The notes under the pieces are model-generated. The model ran no database searches, was not told the DNA's origin, and saw only the letters and a list, made by a program, of their open reading frames with translations. Shown here piece after piece: positions 53,928 to 62,626 of a stretch of DNA of 64,000 nt. Positions within the stretch are counted from its first letter, which is position 1. Each line of letters begins with the position of its first letter. The position numbers were made by a program, and so were the translations under genes. This DNA comes from an uncultured Sulfitobacter sp. (lineage in GTDB: Bacteria > Pseudomonadota > Alphaproteobacteria > Rhodobacterales > Rhodobacteraceae): NCBI RefSeq assembly GCF_947499945.1, contig NZ_CANMQD010000001.1:806001-870000 (forward strand). Reading direction: 5' to 3'.

Positions 53928-54676
53928 CGCTTGAAATACTGACTTCCGATGCCTTGCCCGTTAAACACGGCTTCTTCACCCGCCGGGGCGGTGCCTCCTC
54001 TGGCGTTTTCGCTGGGCTGAACTGCGGCCAAGGCTCTTCTGACCAGTCCGAGATCGTTGCAATCAACCGTGCTCGGGTGGCCGATGCCATGGGCGTCGCC
54101 CCTGATCACCTGCTCGGCGTCCATCAAGTACACTCGGCAACTGCCATTCCTGTAACAGCACCTTACGCCGAGAAACCCCGCGCCGACGCGCTGGTCACTT
54201 CCACACCTGGCCTTGCGCTGTCGGTGCTGAGCGCCGATTGCCAGCCTGTGCTGTTTGCCGACGCAGAGGCGGGTGTTATCGGTGCTGCCCATGCAGGCTG
54301 GCGCGGCGCCCTTGACGGTGTTCTGCACGCGACCGTGGACGCGATGGAAGACTTAGGTGCAAAACGCGAGAATATCGCCGCAGTCATAGGCCCGTCGATC
54401 AGCCAACGCGCCTATGAGGTCGGTCCGGAGTTCATGGACAGCTTCATGGCGGAAGACGCAGACTACGCCCGCTACTTCATCAACGGCGAAGGCGACCGCA
54501 TGCTGTTCGACCTTCCGGGCTTTGGCCTCAACCGTTTGCGCGCGGCAGGCGTCGGCCGTGCGGAATGGACCCGCCACTGTACCTTCTCGGACCCCGAGCG
54601 ATTCTACTCCTACCGCCGCACCACACACGCTAAAGAGGCCGACTATGGCCGCCTGATCGCCGCCATCACTCTGTGA
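53924..54676 (+). CDS. pgeF: Polyphenol oxidase/YfiH family (PgeF, laccase domain)
   Basis: The 250-residue protein has the YfiH (DUF152) pattern: KHGFFTRRGGASSGVFAGLNCG, the VHQVHS segment, VLSADCQPVLFADAEAGVIG with Cys, AHAGWRGALDGVLHATV with His and RHCTFSDPERFYSYRR near the end. The three metal ligands (His, Cys, His) are visible. Relatives have purine nucleoside phosphorylase activity, and the E. coli protein edits peptidoglycan precursors that carry a wrong amino acid. It is the last gene of the lgt trio. Confidence 0.94.
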   Translation: MTLEILTSDALPVKHGFFTRRGGASSGVFAGLNCGQGSSDQSEIVAINRARVADAMGVAPDHLLGVHQVHSATAIPVTAPYAEKPRADALVTSTPGLALSVLSADCQPVLFADAEAGVIGAAHAGWRGALDGVLHATVDAMEDLGAKRENIAAVIGPSISQRAYEVGPEFMDSFMAEDADYARYFINGEGDRMLFDLPGFGLNRLRAAGVGRAEWTRHCTFSDPERFYSYRRTTHAKEADYGRLIAAITL

Positions 54677-54964
54677 ACTTGGCACAAATGGGGCAATTTC
54701 GGCCATAGGCCTGCCCTATTCACGCTCCCCACCCTTCGAAACAATCCCCACGACTGTTGCCATATGAAGCACAATGCCCAGTGTTTACTATGTTTTCACA
54801 GGGCTTGGCTTGAATATGGCCACGCCGCCACATTCCTCGCTCAATCCTGCGTAGATTTTCTAAACCTTTTATTCAAATGCCCAAAACCGGCCCGATTGCT
54901 CCGCCATATTAGTCTCAATCAAGGGCAAACGCTCAGAACACAAACTGATACCGAGGACGAGCAG

Positions 54965-55114
54965 ATGAAAACCAACGCACGCTTTATCAAGTCGATCACA
55001 AAAGCCGCCGCCGAGAATGACACGGTCATGCCTTGGGCCCGTGGCACCCGCCGCGCCGCATTTATCGCCAAGCGGAACGCAGCAGAGGCGGCACAGCAGC
55101 GCAAGGTCGCCTGA
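54965..55114 (+). CDS. Small basic hypothetical protein, 49 residues
   Basis: From ATG 54965 the product reads MKTNARFIKSITKAAAENDT then VMPWARGTRRAAFIAKRNAA and ends with a Lys/Gln-rich tail. It is basic, helical and without signal. A longer frame back to 54764 is not convincing. The upstream GAGGACGAG serves as a modest ribosome-binding site, and a good terminator follows at 55184. Short proteins like this one are common in Rhodobacterales, with unknown function. Confidence 0.7.
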   Translation: MKTNARFIKSITKAAAENDTVMPWARGTRRAAFIAKRNAAEAAQQRKVA

Positions 55115-55478
55115 ACGGCGGACAACACTCACATTCTCCCTGACAGCGCACCACCTCCTTCCCTCGTAGCGCGCTGTCCCATTATCCCTTCCCGTGCCGA
55201 ATCGCGGGGAGGGATTTTTTGATTCTGCCCTTTGATCAGCGTGGTTAACGCCAAAAAAGGCAGAATGTGGCAGGCTTTCCGAAAATTAGAGAAACAAAAC
55301 CACTCAAATTGGCAGGATTAACGCGTCAAAAAGCCCAAATGTCGTTCAAACTTTGACAATGAGGCGCAATCATGGCGAATTAGGTCACACGAAAGACACG
55401 AAATGACATACCACGTTATTTCCGTCGTTGTCGGTGGGGGCCGACGAGGGATGTGACAAACCATGATAGGTTACGCAC
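55115..55478. other. Spacer between the 49-residue gene and the second Hint gene
   Basis: This 364-bp gap holds the terminator at 55184-55220. The remaining 260 bp is AT-richer than the coding DNA around it. It should hold the Hint gene promoter. I see no gene, repeat or RNA motif I can name. Confidence 0.55.
55184..55220 (+). terminator. Rho-independent terminator of the 49-residue gene
   Basis: ATCCCTTCCCG (55184-55194) pairs with CGGGGAGGGAT (55204-55214), with one T-G pair, around a 9-base loop. It is followed by T6. It is 70 bp behind the stop. Confidence 0.85.
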
Positions 55479-56255
55479 ATGACACAAACTGCAAATCCAG
55501 CCGCACTGCGCGGCGCGCCACGTAAAACAGGGTACGGAATGATGAACTCTTCACTTTCCACCTCCGCAAGCCAAATGGCCGAGGCCCCGATGGCAAAGCG
55601 CACATATGAAGTTGCCGCACTGCGGATGGATGGCTCGCTTTATATTGGCCAAAGCACTGCACCCGCCATTCCACTGTTTGAAGACGCCTTCTCAGCTATG
55701 ACCCACGGCAGCCTGATCCAGACCACGATGGGCCTTGTTGCAGTCGAAGACCTCCAGCCAGGTGACATGATCAACACAGCTTCAGGCGAAGCGGCAGAGC
55801 TGACATGGGTCGGCACCTCCACATTCTCACCCGCTGATGCTGGCAAGCGTACTCCCCTGATCCGCATTATGCCCGATGCATTGGGTCAGTCGCGTCCAGA
55901 ACGGTCACTGACAGTCGGACCCGGCGCGCGTATCCTGCACACCCCCGCGGCACTGCGCGGCGTTGCAGATGGCAAACAGCTTTTGACCCCTGCGGCCAAG
56001 TTGGTGGACGGTGTCAACGTGATCGAGATCACACCGCCAACCGCCACACGCATGTTCCACATCTGCCTGTCGCGTCACGCGGTGATCAATGTGGACGGGA
56101 TCGAGATGGAAACCTTCCATCCTGGTGCGACTGCGCCGCGCGAGGTCAGCCATTCGGTGCGCGATCGCTTTATCTCACTGTTTCCGCGCATCAGCCACCT
56201 GTCAGATTTTGGTCCATTGGCCCATCCGCGCGCACCTGAAATGGACGCACACTAA
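55479..56255 (+). CDS. Second stand-alone Hint-domain protein, also without nucleophile
   Basis: The 258-residue protein has a low-complexity N-terminus (residues 1-60), then the Hint core: AMTHGSLIQTTMGLVAVEDL (73-92), QPGDMINTASGEAAELTWVG. The place of the usual nucleophile Cys in CF-x-x-GT is taken by Ala73 (AMTHGS). A later region, ITPPTATRMFHICLSRHAVI and NVDGIEMETFHPG, resembles the second half of the domain with a conserved His. So autoprocessing is not expected. Roseobacter genomes carry several Hint paralogues, often in surface or RTX-type proteins. This one has no secreted-repeat region. Function unknown. Confidence 0.82.
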   Translation: MTQTANPAALRGAPRKTGYGMMNSSLSTSASQMAEAPMAKRTYEVAALRMDGSLYIGQSTAPAIPLFEDAFSAMTHGSLIQTTMGLVAVEDLQPGDMINTASGEAAELTWVGTSTFSPADAGKRTPLIRIMPDALGQSRPERSLTVGPGARILHTPAALRGVADGKQLLTPAAKLVDGVNVIEITPPTATRMFHICLSRHAVINVDGIEMETFHPGATAPREVSHSVRDRFISLFPRISHLSDFGPLAHPRAPEMDAH

Positions 56256-56291
56256 GTTTTCGAAATCTCTCCTGAGCAGACAGGTTCCCTA

Positions 56292-56792
56292 TCAGGCCTG
56301 AATGCTCAGACGTTCCTCCAAAACGTCGAACGGAACGCCGGGGTCATCCTTGGCGTTCCGGATGACGAGCGAGGTTTTGACACTCGCCACATTCGGCGCT
56401 GTCAACAACTGCCCCGTCAGAAAACTTTGGAAGCTGGAAAGATCGGGTGCGACGCATTTAAGTACAAAATCAACTTCACCGTTGAGCATGTGACACTCAC
56501 GCACCAAAGACCACGCGCGGCAACGGTCCTCAAACGAGGACAAATCCGCCTCCGCCTGACTGTTCAATCCTACCATCGCAAAGACCTGAACCTCGAAGCC
56601 AAGCTCACGCGCATCAACGTCTGCATGATACCCACGGATAAAGCCCTGCTCCTCCAAGGTGCGCACTCGGCGTAGACAAGGTGGGGCAGAAATGCCGACA
56701 CGTTTCGCCAACTCAACATTAGTCATGCGCCCGTCTGCTTGTAATTCGGCCAGAATTTTCCGATCAATCGGATCTAAACGCGCACCTGCCAT
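56292..56792 (-). CDS. Lrp/AsnC family transcriptional regulator
   Basis: The 166-residue protein starts at ATG 56792 behind GGGGGA; the longer reading from 56855 includes promoter-like DNA. The helix-turn-helix is LDPIDRKILAELQADGRMTN then VELAKRVGISAPPCLRRVRT; the RAM effector domain follows (FEVQVFAMVGLNSQAEADLS, then VDFVLKCVAPDLSSFQSFLT). Such regulators respond to amino acids. It is divergent from trxB across about 280 bp, an arrangement I recall from related genomes. A direct repeat upstream (56839-56869) is a likely autoregulatory site. Confidence 0.94.
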   Translation of the reverse strand: MAGARLDPIDRKILAELQADGRMTNVELAKRVGISAPPCLRRVRTLEEQGFIRGYHADVDARELGFEVQVFAMVGLNSQAEADLSSFEDRCRAWSLVRECHMLNGEVDFVLKCVAPDLSSFQSFLTGQLLTAPNVASVKTSLVIRNAKDDPGVPFDVLEERLSIQA

Positions 56793-56838
56793 ATGTCCCC
56801 CTGCAGCTTTTCGATTGTTATACAGATAATGCCGCTCT

Positions 56839-56869
56839 GCGCAATATTGTTTCACATAAGCGCAATATT
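56839..56869. promoter_or_regulatory. 21-bp-spaced direct repeat in the Lrp upstream region
   Basis: GCGCAATATT occurs at 56839-56848 and again at 56860-56869, so the starts are 21 bp apart, two helical turns. The pair is 47 to 77 bp upstream of the Lrp-type gene. Phased half-sites are typical of Lrp/AsnC octamer or dimer binding. Confidence 0.5.
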
Positions 56870-57069
56870 ATTCGGTCAATCCACATTCAGCAGCCAAATA
56901 ATGTGAAAAATTTGAATTTTTCGATCCAGAATTTTTTCAAAATTTCGCAACCTCTCGTAAAGGTGACGTTTCCACTCTTCCCAAAAGCGCAGAGGGGTTT
57001 AAGACCGCCCCCACGGCGTATATATCCGTGCAAACACAGATTCCCATAAGCACCAGATAGGGGCACACC

Positions 57070-58074
57070 ATGGCCGAGACACGCAAAACCAAGCTTTTGA
57101 TCATTGGCTCCGGCCCCGCAGGCTATACCGCAGGAGTATATGCAAGCCGCGCGATGCTTGACCCTATCCTCGTGCAAGGGATTGAGCCGGGCGGCCAGCT
57201 GACCACCACCACCGAAGTCGAAAACTGGCCCGGTGATACCGAGGTCCAAGGCCCCGATCTGATGATCCGCATGGAAGAGCACGCAAAAGCGATGGGCACC
57301 GAAATAATCGGCGACATCATTACCAATCTCGACCTGTCCAAACGCCCGTTCGTCGCCACAGGCGACAGCGGCACACTTTATGAGGCAGACGCCGTCATCC
57401 TTGCAACGGGAGCACGCGCCAAATGGTTGGGCCTTGAGACTGAGGAGAAGTTCAAAGGTTTCGGCGTCTCCGCTTGTGCGACCTGCGACGGCTTTTTCTA
57501 TCGTGGACAAGAGATCGTTGTCATTGGTGGCGGCAACACCGCTGTCGAAGAAGCACTCTTCCTCACCAACTTCGCGTCAAAGGTCACCCTCGTTCACCGC
57601 CGCGACGAATTGCGCGCCGAGAAGATCCTCATCGACCGTCTGGAAAAGAACCCCAAGATCGAGCCACTCTGGTTTCACCAGCTTGACGAAGTATACGGCA
57701 CCGACAGCCCGTTGGGCGTTGAAGGCATCAAGGTGAAACACGTAAAAACGGGCGAGATTACGGACATCCCCTGCAAAGGTGTGTTTGTCGCCATCGGCCA
57801 CGCCCCCGCCAATGAGTTAGTCAAAGACACGCTTGAGACGCACATGGGCGGCTATGTCGTGACCAAACCCGACAGCACAGCCACTTCTATTCCGGGTGTA
57901 TTCGCTGCAGGAGATCTGACCGACCACATCTACCGCCAAGCCGTCACAAGCGCGGGTATGGGATGTATGGCGGCACTTGAGGCCGAACGGTTTCTTGCAG
58001 AAGTAGGGGATAATGACGGCAAAGACACATCATTACCCTTAGGATACGGTGCCGAAGTCACACAAAACGGTTGA
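57070..58074 (+). CDS. trxB: Thioredoxin-disulfide reductase
   Basis: The 334-residue flavoenzyme reduces thioredoxin with NADPH. The FAD loop is LLIIGSGPAGYTAGVYASRA (residues 9-28), with QGIEPGGQLTTTTEVENWPG after it; the redox Cys pair is in ACATCDGFFYRG (about residues 136-139); the NADPH loop is VVIGGGNTAVEEALFL; and FAAGDLTDHIYRQAVTSAGMG closes the FAD site. Length is slightly longer than the 320 of E. coli because of the C-terminal tail. GGGG upstream gives the ribosome-binding site. Confidence 0.97.
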   Translation: MAETRKTKLLIIGSGPAGYTAGVYASRAMLDPILVQGIEPGGQLTTTTEVENWPGDTEVQGPDLMIRMEEHAKAMGTEIIGDIITNLDLSKRPFVATGDSGTLYEADAVILATGARAKWLGLETEEKFKGFGVSACATCDGFFYRGQEIVVIGGGNTAVEEALFLTNFASKVTLVHRRDELRAEKILIDRLEKNPKIEPLWFHQLDEVYGTDSPLGVEGIKVKHVKTGEITDIPCKGVFVAIGHAPANELVKDTLETHMGGYVVTKPDSTATSIPGVFAAGDLTDHIYRQAVTSAGMGCMAALEAERFLAEVGDNDGKDTSLPLGYGAEVTQNG

Positions 58075-58253
58075 TTGCAACGCGGCGAAGCCTGACAAAC
58101 AACGGAAGCAGTTCCGCTGGTTTTCTCGTCAAAAAGGCAACAATCACGTCAATAAACAGTGTTTTGTTTCCATATTGCTAGAATTTTGCCATATTCAGTC
58201 AGTAGGTACCGCGTGAACGGATCAACAATGATCCCACGACGAGGCCAAGAAGC

Positions 58254-59969
58254 ATGACAATGATTTCCAATTTGGCTCCAATTCCGGAGCTATTTGTATC
58301 CTACGATTCCGCCCAAAAACTCAAAGCCGAAGCAGGCAACCTGATCAGTCACGATCTGACCCCCCGTCAGATATGCGATCTCGAACTGTTGATGAATGGC
58401 GGTTTCAATCCACTCAAAGGGTTCCTGAGCGAAGCAGACTATGACAGCGTTGTCGAAAACATGCGCCTCGCCGATGGCAGTTTGTGGCCTATTCCCATCA
58501 CGCTCGACGTGTCAGAGGAATTCGCAGGCAAGCTCGAAATCGGTCAGGACATCGCCCTGCGCGACCAAGAGGGCGTGATCCTCGCGACCATGACCATCAC
58601 GGATAACTGGGTGCCCAACAAAGCGAACGAGGCTGAAAAAGTATTCGGCGCCGATGATGATGCGCACCCCGCCGTCAACTACCTGCACGACCAAGCAGGC
58701 AAAGTGTACCTCGGCGGTCCTGTCACAGGCATACAACAGCCCGTGCACTATGACTTTAAATCCCGCCGCGACACGCCGAACGAATTACGCGCCTACTTCC
58801 GCAAAATGGGTTGGCGCAAAGTGGTTGCGTTCCAAACACGCAACCCGCTGCACCGTGCGCATCAGGAACTAACGTTCCGCGCCGCGCGCGAAGCGCAGGC
58901 CAACCTGCTGATCCACCCTGTTGTTGGCCTGACCAAACCGGGTGACGTGGATCACTTCACCCGCGTCCGCTGCTATGAGGCGGTGCTCGATCAATACCCC
59001 CAAGCGACCACATCCATGTCCCTCCTGAACCTTGCCATGCGTATGGCTGGCCCGCGTGAGGCCGTCTGGCACGGTCTGATCCGTAAAAACCACGGCTGCA
59101 CCCACTTCATCGTTGGCCGCGATCACGCTGGTCCCGGAAACAACTCCAAGGGCGAGGATTTCTATGGCCCCTATGATGCGCAGGACCTGTTCCGCACACA
59201 TCAGGAAGAAATGGGCATCGAGATGGTCGATTTCAAACACATGGTCTGGGTGCAGGAACGCGCCCAATATGAAGCCATGGACGAGATCAAAGACAAGGAC
59301 GACGTCACCATTCTCAACATTTCGGGCACCGAGCTGCGCCGCCGCCTTCAGGAAGGTCTGGAAATCCCCGAATGGTTCTCCTTCCCCGAAGTGGTCACCG
59401 AGCTGCGCCGCACCAAGCCGCCACGCAACAAGCAGGGCTTTACCGTCTTCTTCACAGGCTTCTCCGGCTCTGGTAAATCAACCATCGCCAACGCCCTGAT
59501 GGTCAAACTGATGGAGCAAGGCGGCCGCCCCGTCACGCTGCTCGACGGTGATATCGTGCGCAAGAACCTCTCCTCCGAGTTGGGTTTCAGCAAAGAGCAC
59601 CGCGATCTTAACATCCGTCGCATCGGCTATGTTGCGTCTGAGATTACCAAAAACGGCGGCATCGCAATCTGCGCACCCATCGCGCCCTATGCCACAACCC
59701 GCCGTGCTGTGCGTGAGGACGTCGAAAACTTCGGCGCTTTCGTTGAGATCCATGTCGCAACATCGATCGAGGAGTGCGAGCGCCGCGACCGCAAAGGTCT
59801 CTATAAGCTTGCACGGGAAGGCAAGATCAAGGAATTCACAGGAATTTCAGACCCCTATGACGTACCTGCGAACCCCGAGCTGAGCGTCGAAACGGAAAAT
59901 GTCGACGTCGACAACTGTGCACACCAAGTGCTCTTAAAGCTCGAAAGCATGGGCCTGATCAAAGCCTGA
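58254..59969 (+). CDS. Bifunctional sulfate adenylyltransferase/adenylylsulfate kinase
   Basis: The 571-residue fusion makes APS and then PAPS from sulfate and ATP. Residues 1-390 are ATP sulfurylase: QTRNPLHRAHQELTFRAA (HxxH site), HPVVGLTKPGDVDHFTRVRC and IVGRDHAGPGNNSKG. Residues 395-571 are APS kinase: FFTGFSGSGKSTIANALMVK (P-loop 402-410), DGDIVRKNLSSELGFSKEHR and a FTGISDPYDVPANPEL lid. This is the order of bacterial and animal fused forms. Product PAPS feeds sulfate reduction and sulfotransferases such as that at 19565. A second in-frame ATG at 58260 is possible. Confidence 0.95.
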   Translation: MTMISNLAPIPELFVSYDSAQKLKAEAGNLISHDLTPRQICDLELLMNGGFNPLKGFLSEADYDSVVENMRLADGSLWPIPITLDVSEEFAGKLEIGQDIALRDQEGVILATMTITDNWVPNKANEAEKVFGADDDAHPAVNYLHDQAGKVYLGGPVTGIQQPVHYDFKSRRDTPNELRAYFRKMGWRKVVAFQTRNPLHRAHQELTFRAAREAQANLLIHPVVGLTKPGDVDHFTRVRCYEAVLDQYPQATTSMSLLNLAMRMAGPREAVWHGLIRKNHGCTHFIVGRDHAGPGNNSKGEDFYGPYDAQDLFRTHQEEMGIEMVDFKHMVWVQERAQYEAMDEIKDKDDVTILNISGTELRRRLQEGLEIPEWFSFPEVVTELRRTKPPRNKQGFTVFFTGFSGSGKSTIANALMVKLMEQGGRPVTLLDGDIVRKNLSSELGFSKEHRDLNIRRIGYVASEITKNGGIAICAPIAPYATTRRAVREDVENFGAFVEIHVATSIEECERRDRKGLYKLAREGKIKEFTGISDPYDVPANPELSVETENVDVDNCAHQVLLKLESMGLIKA

Positions 59970-59988
59970 TCTTTCCCAACTTAATAAC

Positions 59989-60018
59989 AAACGGCCAGCT
60001 CTCACAGGCTGGCCGTTT
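59989..60018. terminator. Bidirectional terminator between sat-cysC and rsmJ
   Basis: AAACGGCCAGC (59989-59999) pairs exactly with GCTGGCCGTTT (60008-60018) around an 8-base loop. The convergent genes on both sides can use it. T4 follows on the plus strand, and the minus strand has TTTGTTATTAA. Confidence 0.85.
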
Positions 60019-60042
60019 TGCATTTCAGGGTATCAGGATCCA

Positions 60043-60645
60043 TCACCCTAACATAAACACATCATAGCGCGTTGATTTTCCCATAATCCGATGCGAACAG
60101 GGCCGTATCCCTTCAATCGGGTCAGCTTTAGCAGGCCACTTTAAAACAACACGCTGACGGGCATGGGTCAAAGCCACCCGCATCAAATCAGCAGCATCCT
60201 CATCAGTTCCCACAATCTCGCGCACCTGACGCAACTCACGCTTGACGAGGGCAGAGTTCTTGCGCGGTGGATGCATCGGATCAATCAAGATCGCATCGAC
60301 CGCAAGCGTGGGCAGCAAATCCTTGGCATCGCCGTGCAGCAAGGTCATTCGTTCGACAATCTCGCAAAAATCGCCTCCCTCGGCCAAGGCCCGCTCGATC
60401 CCATCCGCCAACAGCGCATGCATCTCCAGCGACCGCTCAATCAGTGTAACTTGCGCCCCCAGCGAGGCCAACAAAAACGCATCACGCCCCAGCCCCGCCG
60501 TGGCATCCACAACGGTCGGCGTTTTGCCTGCGCGCAAGCCCATCGCTTTGGGCAAATCCTGCCCGCGCCCGCCGCCAAAGCGCAACCTGTGCGCCACAGG
60601 GCCATTCACAAAATCAACGCGTAGAGCGGCCTCACGCGCTATCAT
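60043..60645 (-). CDS. rsmJ: 16S rRNA (guanine1516-N2)-methyltransferase
   Basis: The 200-residue SAM methyltransferase has the RsmJ pattern: NGPVAHRLRFGGGRGQDLPKA at the start, broken by a substituted residue, then SAM motif I VVDATAGLGRDAFLLASLGA, IERSLEMHALLADGIERA and the catalytic-type block LIDPMHPPRKNSALVKRELR. It modifies G1516 of 16S rRNA in E. coli. The family is shorter here than the 250 of E. coli because the N-terminal extension is missing. It overlaps the PhzF-type gene by four bases. Confidence 0.93.
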   Translation of the reverse strand: MIAREAALRVDFVNGPVAHRLRFGGGRGQDLPKAMGLRAGKTPTVVDATAGLGRDAFLLASLGAQVTLIERSLEMHALLADGIERALAEGGDFCEIVERMTLLHGDAKDLLPTLAVDAILIDPMHPPRKNSALVKRELRQVREIVGTDEDAADLMRVALTHARQRVVLKWPAKADPIEGIRPCSHRIMGKSTRYDVFMLG

Positions 60646-61514
60646 CCAAGATAGACCTCTCCAGACATTACAAGCGCCCCCTGCCCTGAAACCTTCACGC
60701 CAGTAATTGCTTCGCGTGGTCCCAAAACTTCAACCTGTGCTTGACCCGGACGTCCCATGCCATGTCCCTGCTCTGCAGTAAATATAGGTGAAACAATCAA
60801 TCCATGCGCCCAAAGATACGCCGCCATACAACCCGTGGCCGATCCTGTGAACGGATCCTCTGGCGGACTGGGCGGCGCGAGGAGCAAACGGCTAAATGTA
60901 TTGCCTCGCTCCGTTGCCCCCTCCAGACAGACCCAATACGGTTCCATAATGTCGGTGCTCTTGTGGCCCAAAGCGTCGGCATATGCAGCCAAGGCATCTT
61001 CGTTAAACTTGACCCCCTCTAGTGTCGCACGGTCCTTGAGAACCGTGATACAGAACGGCAACCCTGTGGAGACAACTTGCGGCGGGTGGATAATATCGCT
61101 GGCCTGCATCCCCCCAACAGCAGCGACCAATCCGGCATCCACCACCTCTCCGAATTCGGGTGCGATCTGCGTCATCGTCACACGGTCGCCCAGCACCTCC
61201 ACAGGCACCAGACCGGCCCCCGTTTCCAGCACAAGCCGCCCATCCGCAATCATCCCGCGTCTGCGCATCGCGACAACAGTCGCTACTGTGGGATGACCTG
61301 CAAAGGGAATTTCACGGCTGGCAAGGAAATACCGCACACGAATATCTGCCACATCGGACGGCCCTGTGAACGTACATTCGACTAACGAAGTCTCCCGCAC
61401 ATAGGCCGTGCAAACCTCATCCGGCAATCCCGCCCCGCCATGAACAACTGCACAGCCATTTCCGCCGAACACATCGCCCGTAAACGCATCCACCCAGTCA
61501 AATTCAAATGCCAT
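60642..61514 (-). CDS. PhzF family isomerase/epimerase
   Basis: The 290-residue protein has the twin-barrel diaminopimelate-epimerase-like fold of PhzF: FDWVDAFTGDVFGGNGCAVVH, YVRETSLVECTFTGPSDV (the Glu is the acid/base), FLASREIPFAGHPTVATV and PFTGSATGCMAAYLWAHGLI, then AEQGHGMGRPGQAQVEV. Most relatives have unknown substrates; PhzF itself acts in phenazine synthesis, but no phenazine genes are here. It is co-translated with rsmJ by an ATGA overlap. Confidence 0.94.
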   Translation of the reverse strand: MAFEFDWVDAFTGDVFGGNGCAVVHGGAGLPDEVCTAYVRETSLVECTFTGPSDVADIRVRYFLASREIPFAGHPTVATVVAMRRRGMIADGRLVLETGAGLVPVEVLGDRVTMTQIAPEFGEVVDAGLVAAVGGMQASDIIHPPQVVSTGLPFCITVLKDRATLEGVKFNEDALAAYADALGHKSTDIMEPYWVCLEGATERGNTFSRLLLAPPSPPEDPFTGSATGCMAAYLWAHGLIVSPIFTAEQGHGMGRPGQAQVEVLGPREAITGVKVSGQGALVMSGEVYLG

Positions 61515-61532
61515 TCACGATCTCCACATGCC

Positions 61533-61558
61533 AAAAGGGGCCGCACTGCTGCGACCCC
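61533..61558 (-). terminator. Terminator of the Hsp20-DUF1150 unit
   Basis: GGGG-CGC (61537-61544, with one mismatch) pairs with GCG-CCCC (61551-61558). On the minus strand the stem is followed by TTTTGG (61536 downward). It lies 37 bp behind the DUF1150 stop and 19 bp before the PhzF start. Confidence 0.65.
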
Positions 61559-61594
61559 TCTACCTTCTGCGGATGACGCCACTGGTCAACCGTT

Positions 61595-61816
61595 TTAATG
61601 TACCAATACTGGCGCATAGTTATGCTCACGCGCCAAATCGAAAGCCAGTTTGCGGTCGCCTACAAGGGCCAGTTGCTGACCATCTGCATTGTGCACCGCA
61701 TAAAGCTGCTCAAGCCCTTCAGCCTGATCGCGCACCTCACGGGGCAGGTCGATCACGGCAATCGTCTTGACGTAAACGGTCCGGTCCGCTGGTCCTGTCA
61801 TTTCAGTAGTATCCAT
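61595..61816 (-). CDS. DUF1150 family protein
   Basis: The 73-residue protein fits DUF1150: VYVKTIAVIDLPREVRDQAEG, then LEQLYAVHNADGQQLALVGD and RKLAFDLAREHNYAPVLVH. The family has unknown function and is almost always beside a small heat-shock gene in alphaproteobacteria. It follows the Hsp20 gene by 3 bp on the same strand. It may be a chaperone cofactor, an inference from genomic context. Confidence 0.92.
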   Translation of the reverse strand: MDTTEMTGPADRTVYVKTIAVIDLPREVRDQAEGLEQLYAVHNADGQQLALVGDRKLAFDLAREHNYAPVLVH

Positions 61817-61819
61817 GTG

Positions 61820-62233
61820 CTACCCCTTTCGGATATTGATCGTCTGTACGACCGTTTCAGGCTTGGCTTGGGTCAGGTCCACATGCAGCAGACCGTTCTC
61901 CATCAGCGCCTCGCCCACTTCGACACCATCCGCGAGCACAAAGCTGCGCTGGAACTGACGGCCCGCAATGCCACGGTGCAAAAACACGCGGCCCTCGCTG
62001 TCTTCATTCTGCCGACCCCGAATGACCAACTGGCGGTCCTCGACAGTGATCGACAAATCACCTTCTCCAAAACCAGCCACCGCCAGTGTAATGCGGTAAC
62101 TCCGTTCGGAGGTTTGTTCGATGTTAAAAGGCGGATAGCCTTCATTGCCGGATTTGGCGCTGCGTTCCAGCACCCGCTCCAGCTGTTCAAATCCCAACAT
62201 ATGGGGATAAGAGGCAAGCGTAAGTTTCGTCAT
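61820..62233 (-). CDS. Hsp20 family small heat-shock protein (IbpA-like)
   Basis: The 137-residue protein has an alpha-crystallin domain (about residues 35-125): YPPFNIEQTSERSYRITLAV, LSITVEDRQLVIRGRQNEDS, YLHRGIAGRQFQRSF-type block (here FLHRGIAGRQFQRSF) and the AxLxxGLL-like GEALMENGLLHVDLT. It binds unfolding proteins. The C-terminal IxI motif (INIRKG) is kept. Upstream, AAGGACG is the ribosome-binding site; I found no convincing RpoH promoter or ROSE element. Confidence 0.94.
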   Translation of the reverse strand: MTKLTLASYPHMLGFEQLERVLERSAKSGNEGYPPFNIEQTSERSYRITLAVAGFGEGDLSITVEDRQLVIRGRQNEDSEGRVFLHRGIAGRQFQRSFVLADGVEVGEALMENGLLHVDLTQAKPETVVQTINIRKG

Positions 62234-62399
62234 CTATGACACGTCCTTATGATCTCAAGCGACAGTCCTGTAACGCCCCATGGTTGGCAGCGTCACCTCA
62301 TAAATATGGGAAGCCAATCGGTTCTGCGCAAGGGCTATGCGCCAATCACCCGATCGCTTATACTTAAAAGCCTAATCAGTAGTCAGAATCAGAGTAGTA

Positions 62400-62624
62400 A
62401 TGAACGCCCAAGACGATCTCTCCATGAAGAACGATGAGGTGCTGCGGGTTGAACTCGAAGTATTCCGTAATGAGCACCGCGATCTGGATGATGCAATCAG
62501 AGCACTTGCGGAACGCGGCACCGCCGATCAGTTGACCCTGCAACGGCTGAAAAAGCGCAAACTCCTGCTCAAAGACCGTATCGCACGCATCGAAGACCGC
62601 CTAACCCCCGACATCACCGCATGA
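62400..62624 (+). CDS. YdcH/DUF465 family protein
   Basis: The 74-residue protein matches the small coiled-coil DUF465 (YdcH) family: RVELEVFRNEHRDLDDAIRAL, then QLTLQRLKKRKLLLKDRIARIED. These small two-helix proteins have unknown function. The start could be 62400 or the in-frame ATG 62424; neither has a strong ribosome-binding site. A paired-hairpin repeat follows directly behind its stop. Confidence 0.88.
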   Translation: MNAQDDLSMKNDEVLRVELEVFRNEHRDLDDAIRALAERGTADQLTLQRLKKRKLLLKDRIARIEDRLTPDITA

Positions 62625-62626
62625 GC

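Noticed and set aside
56905-56922. GAAAAATT-TG-AATTTTTC hairpin upstream of trxB as a paired-hairpin repeat copy
   Set aside because: The first hairpin is good, but the following arms do not pair well and it does not follow a stop codon.
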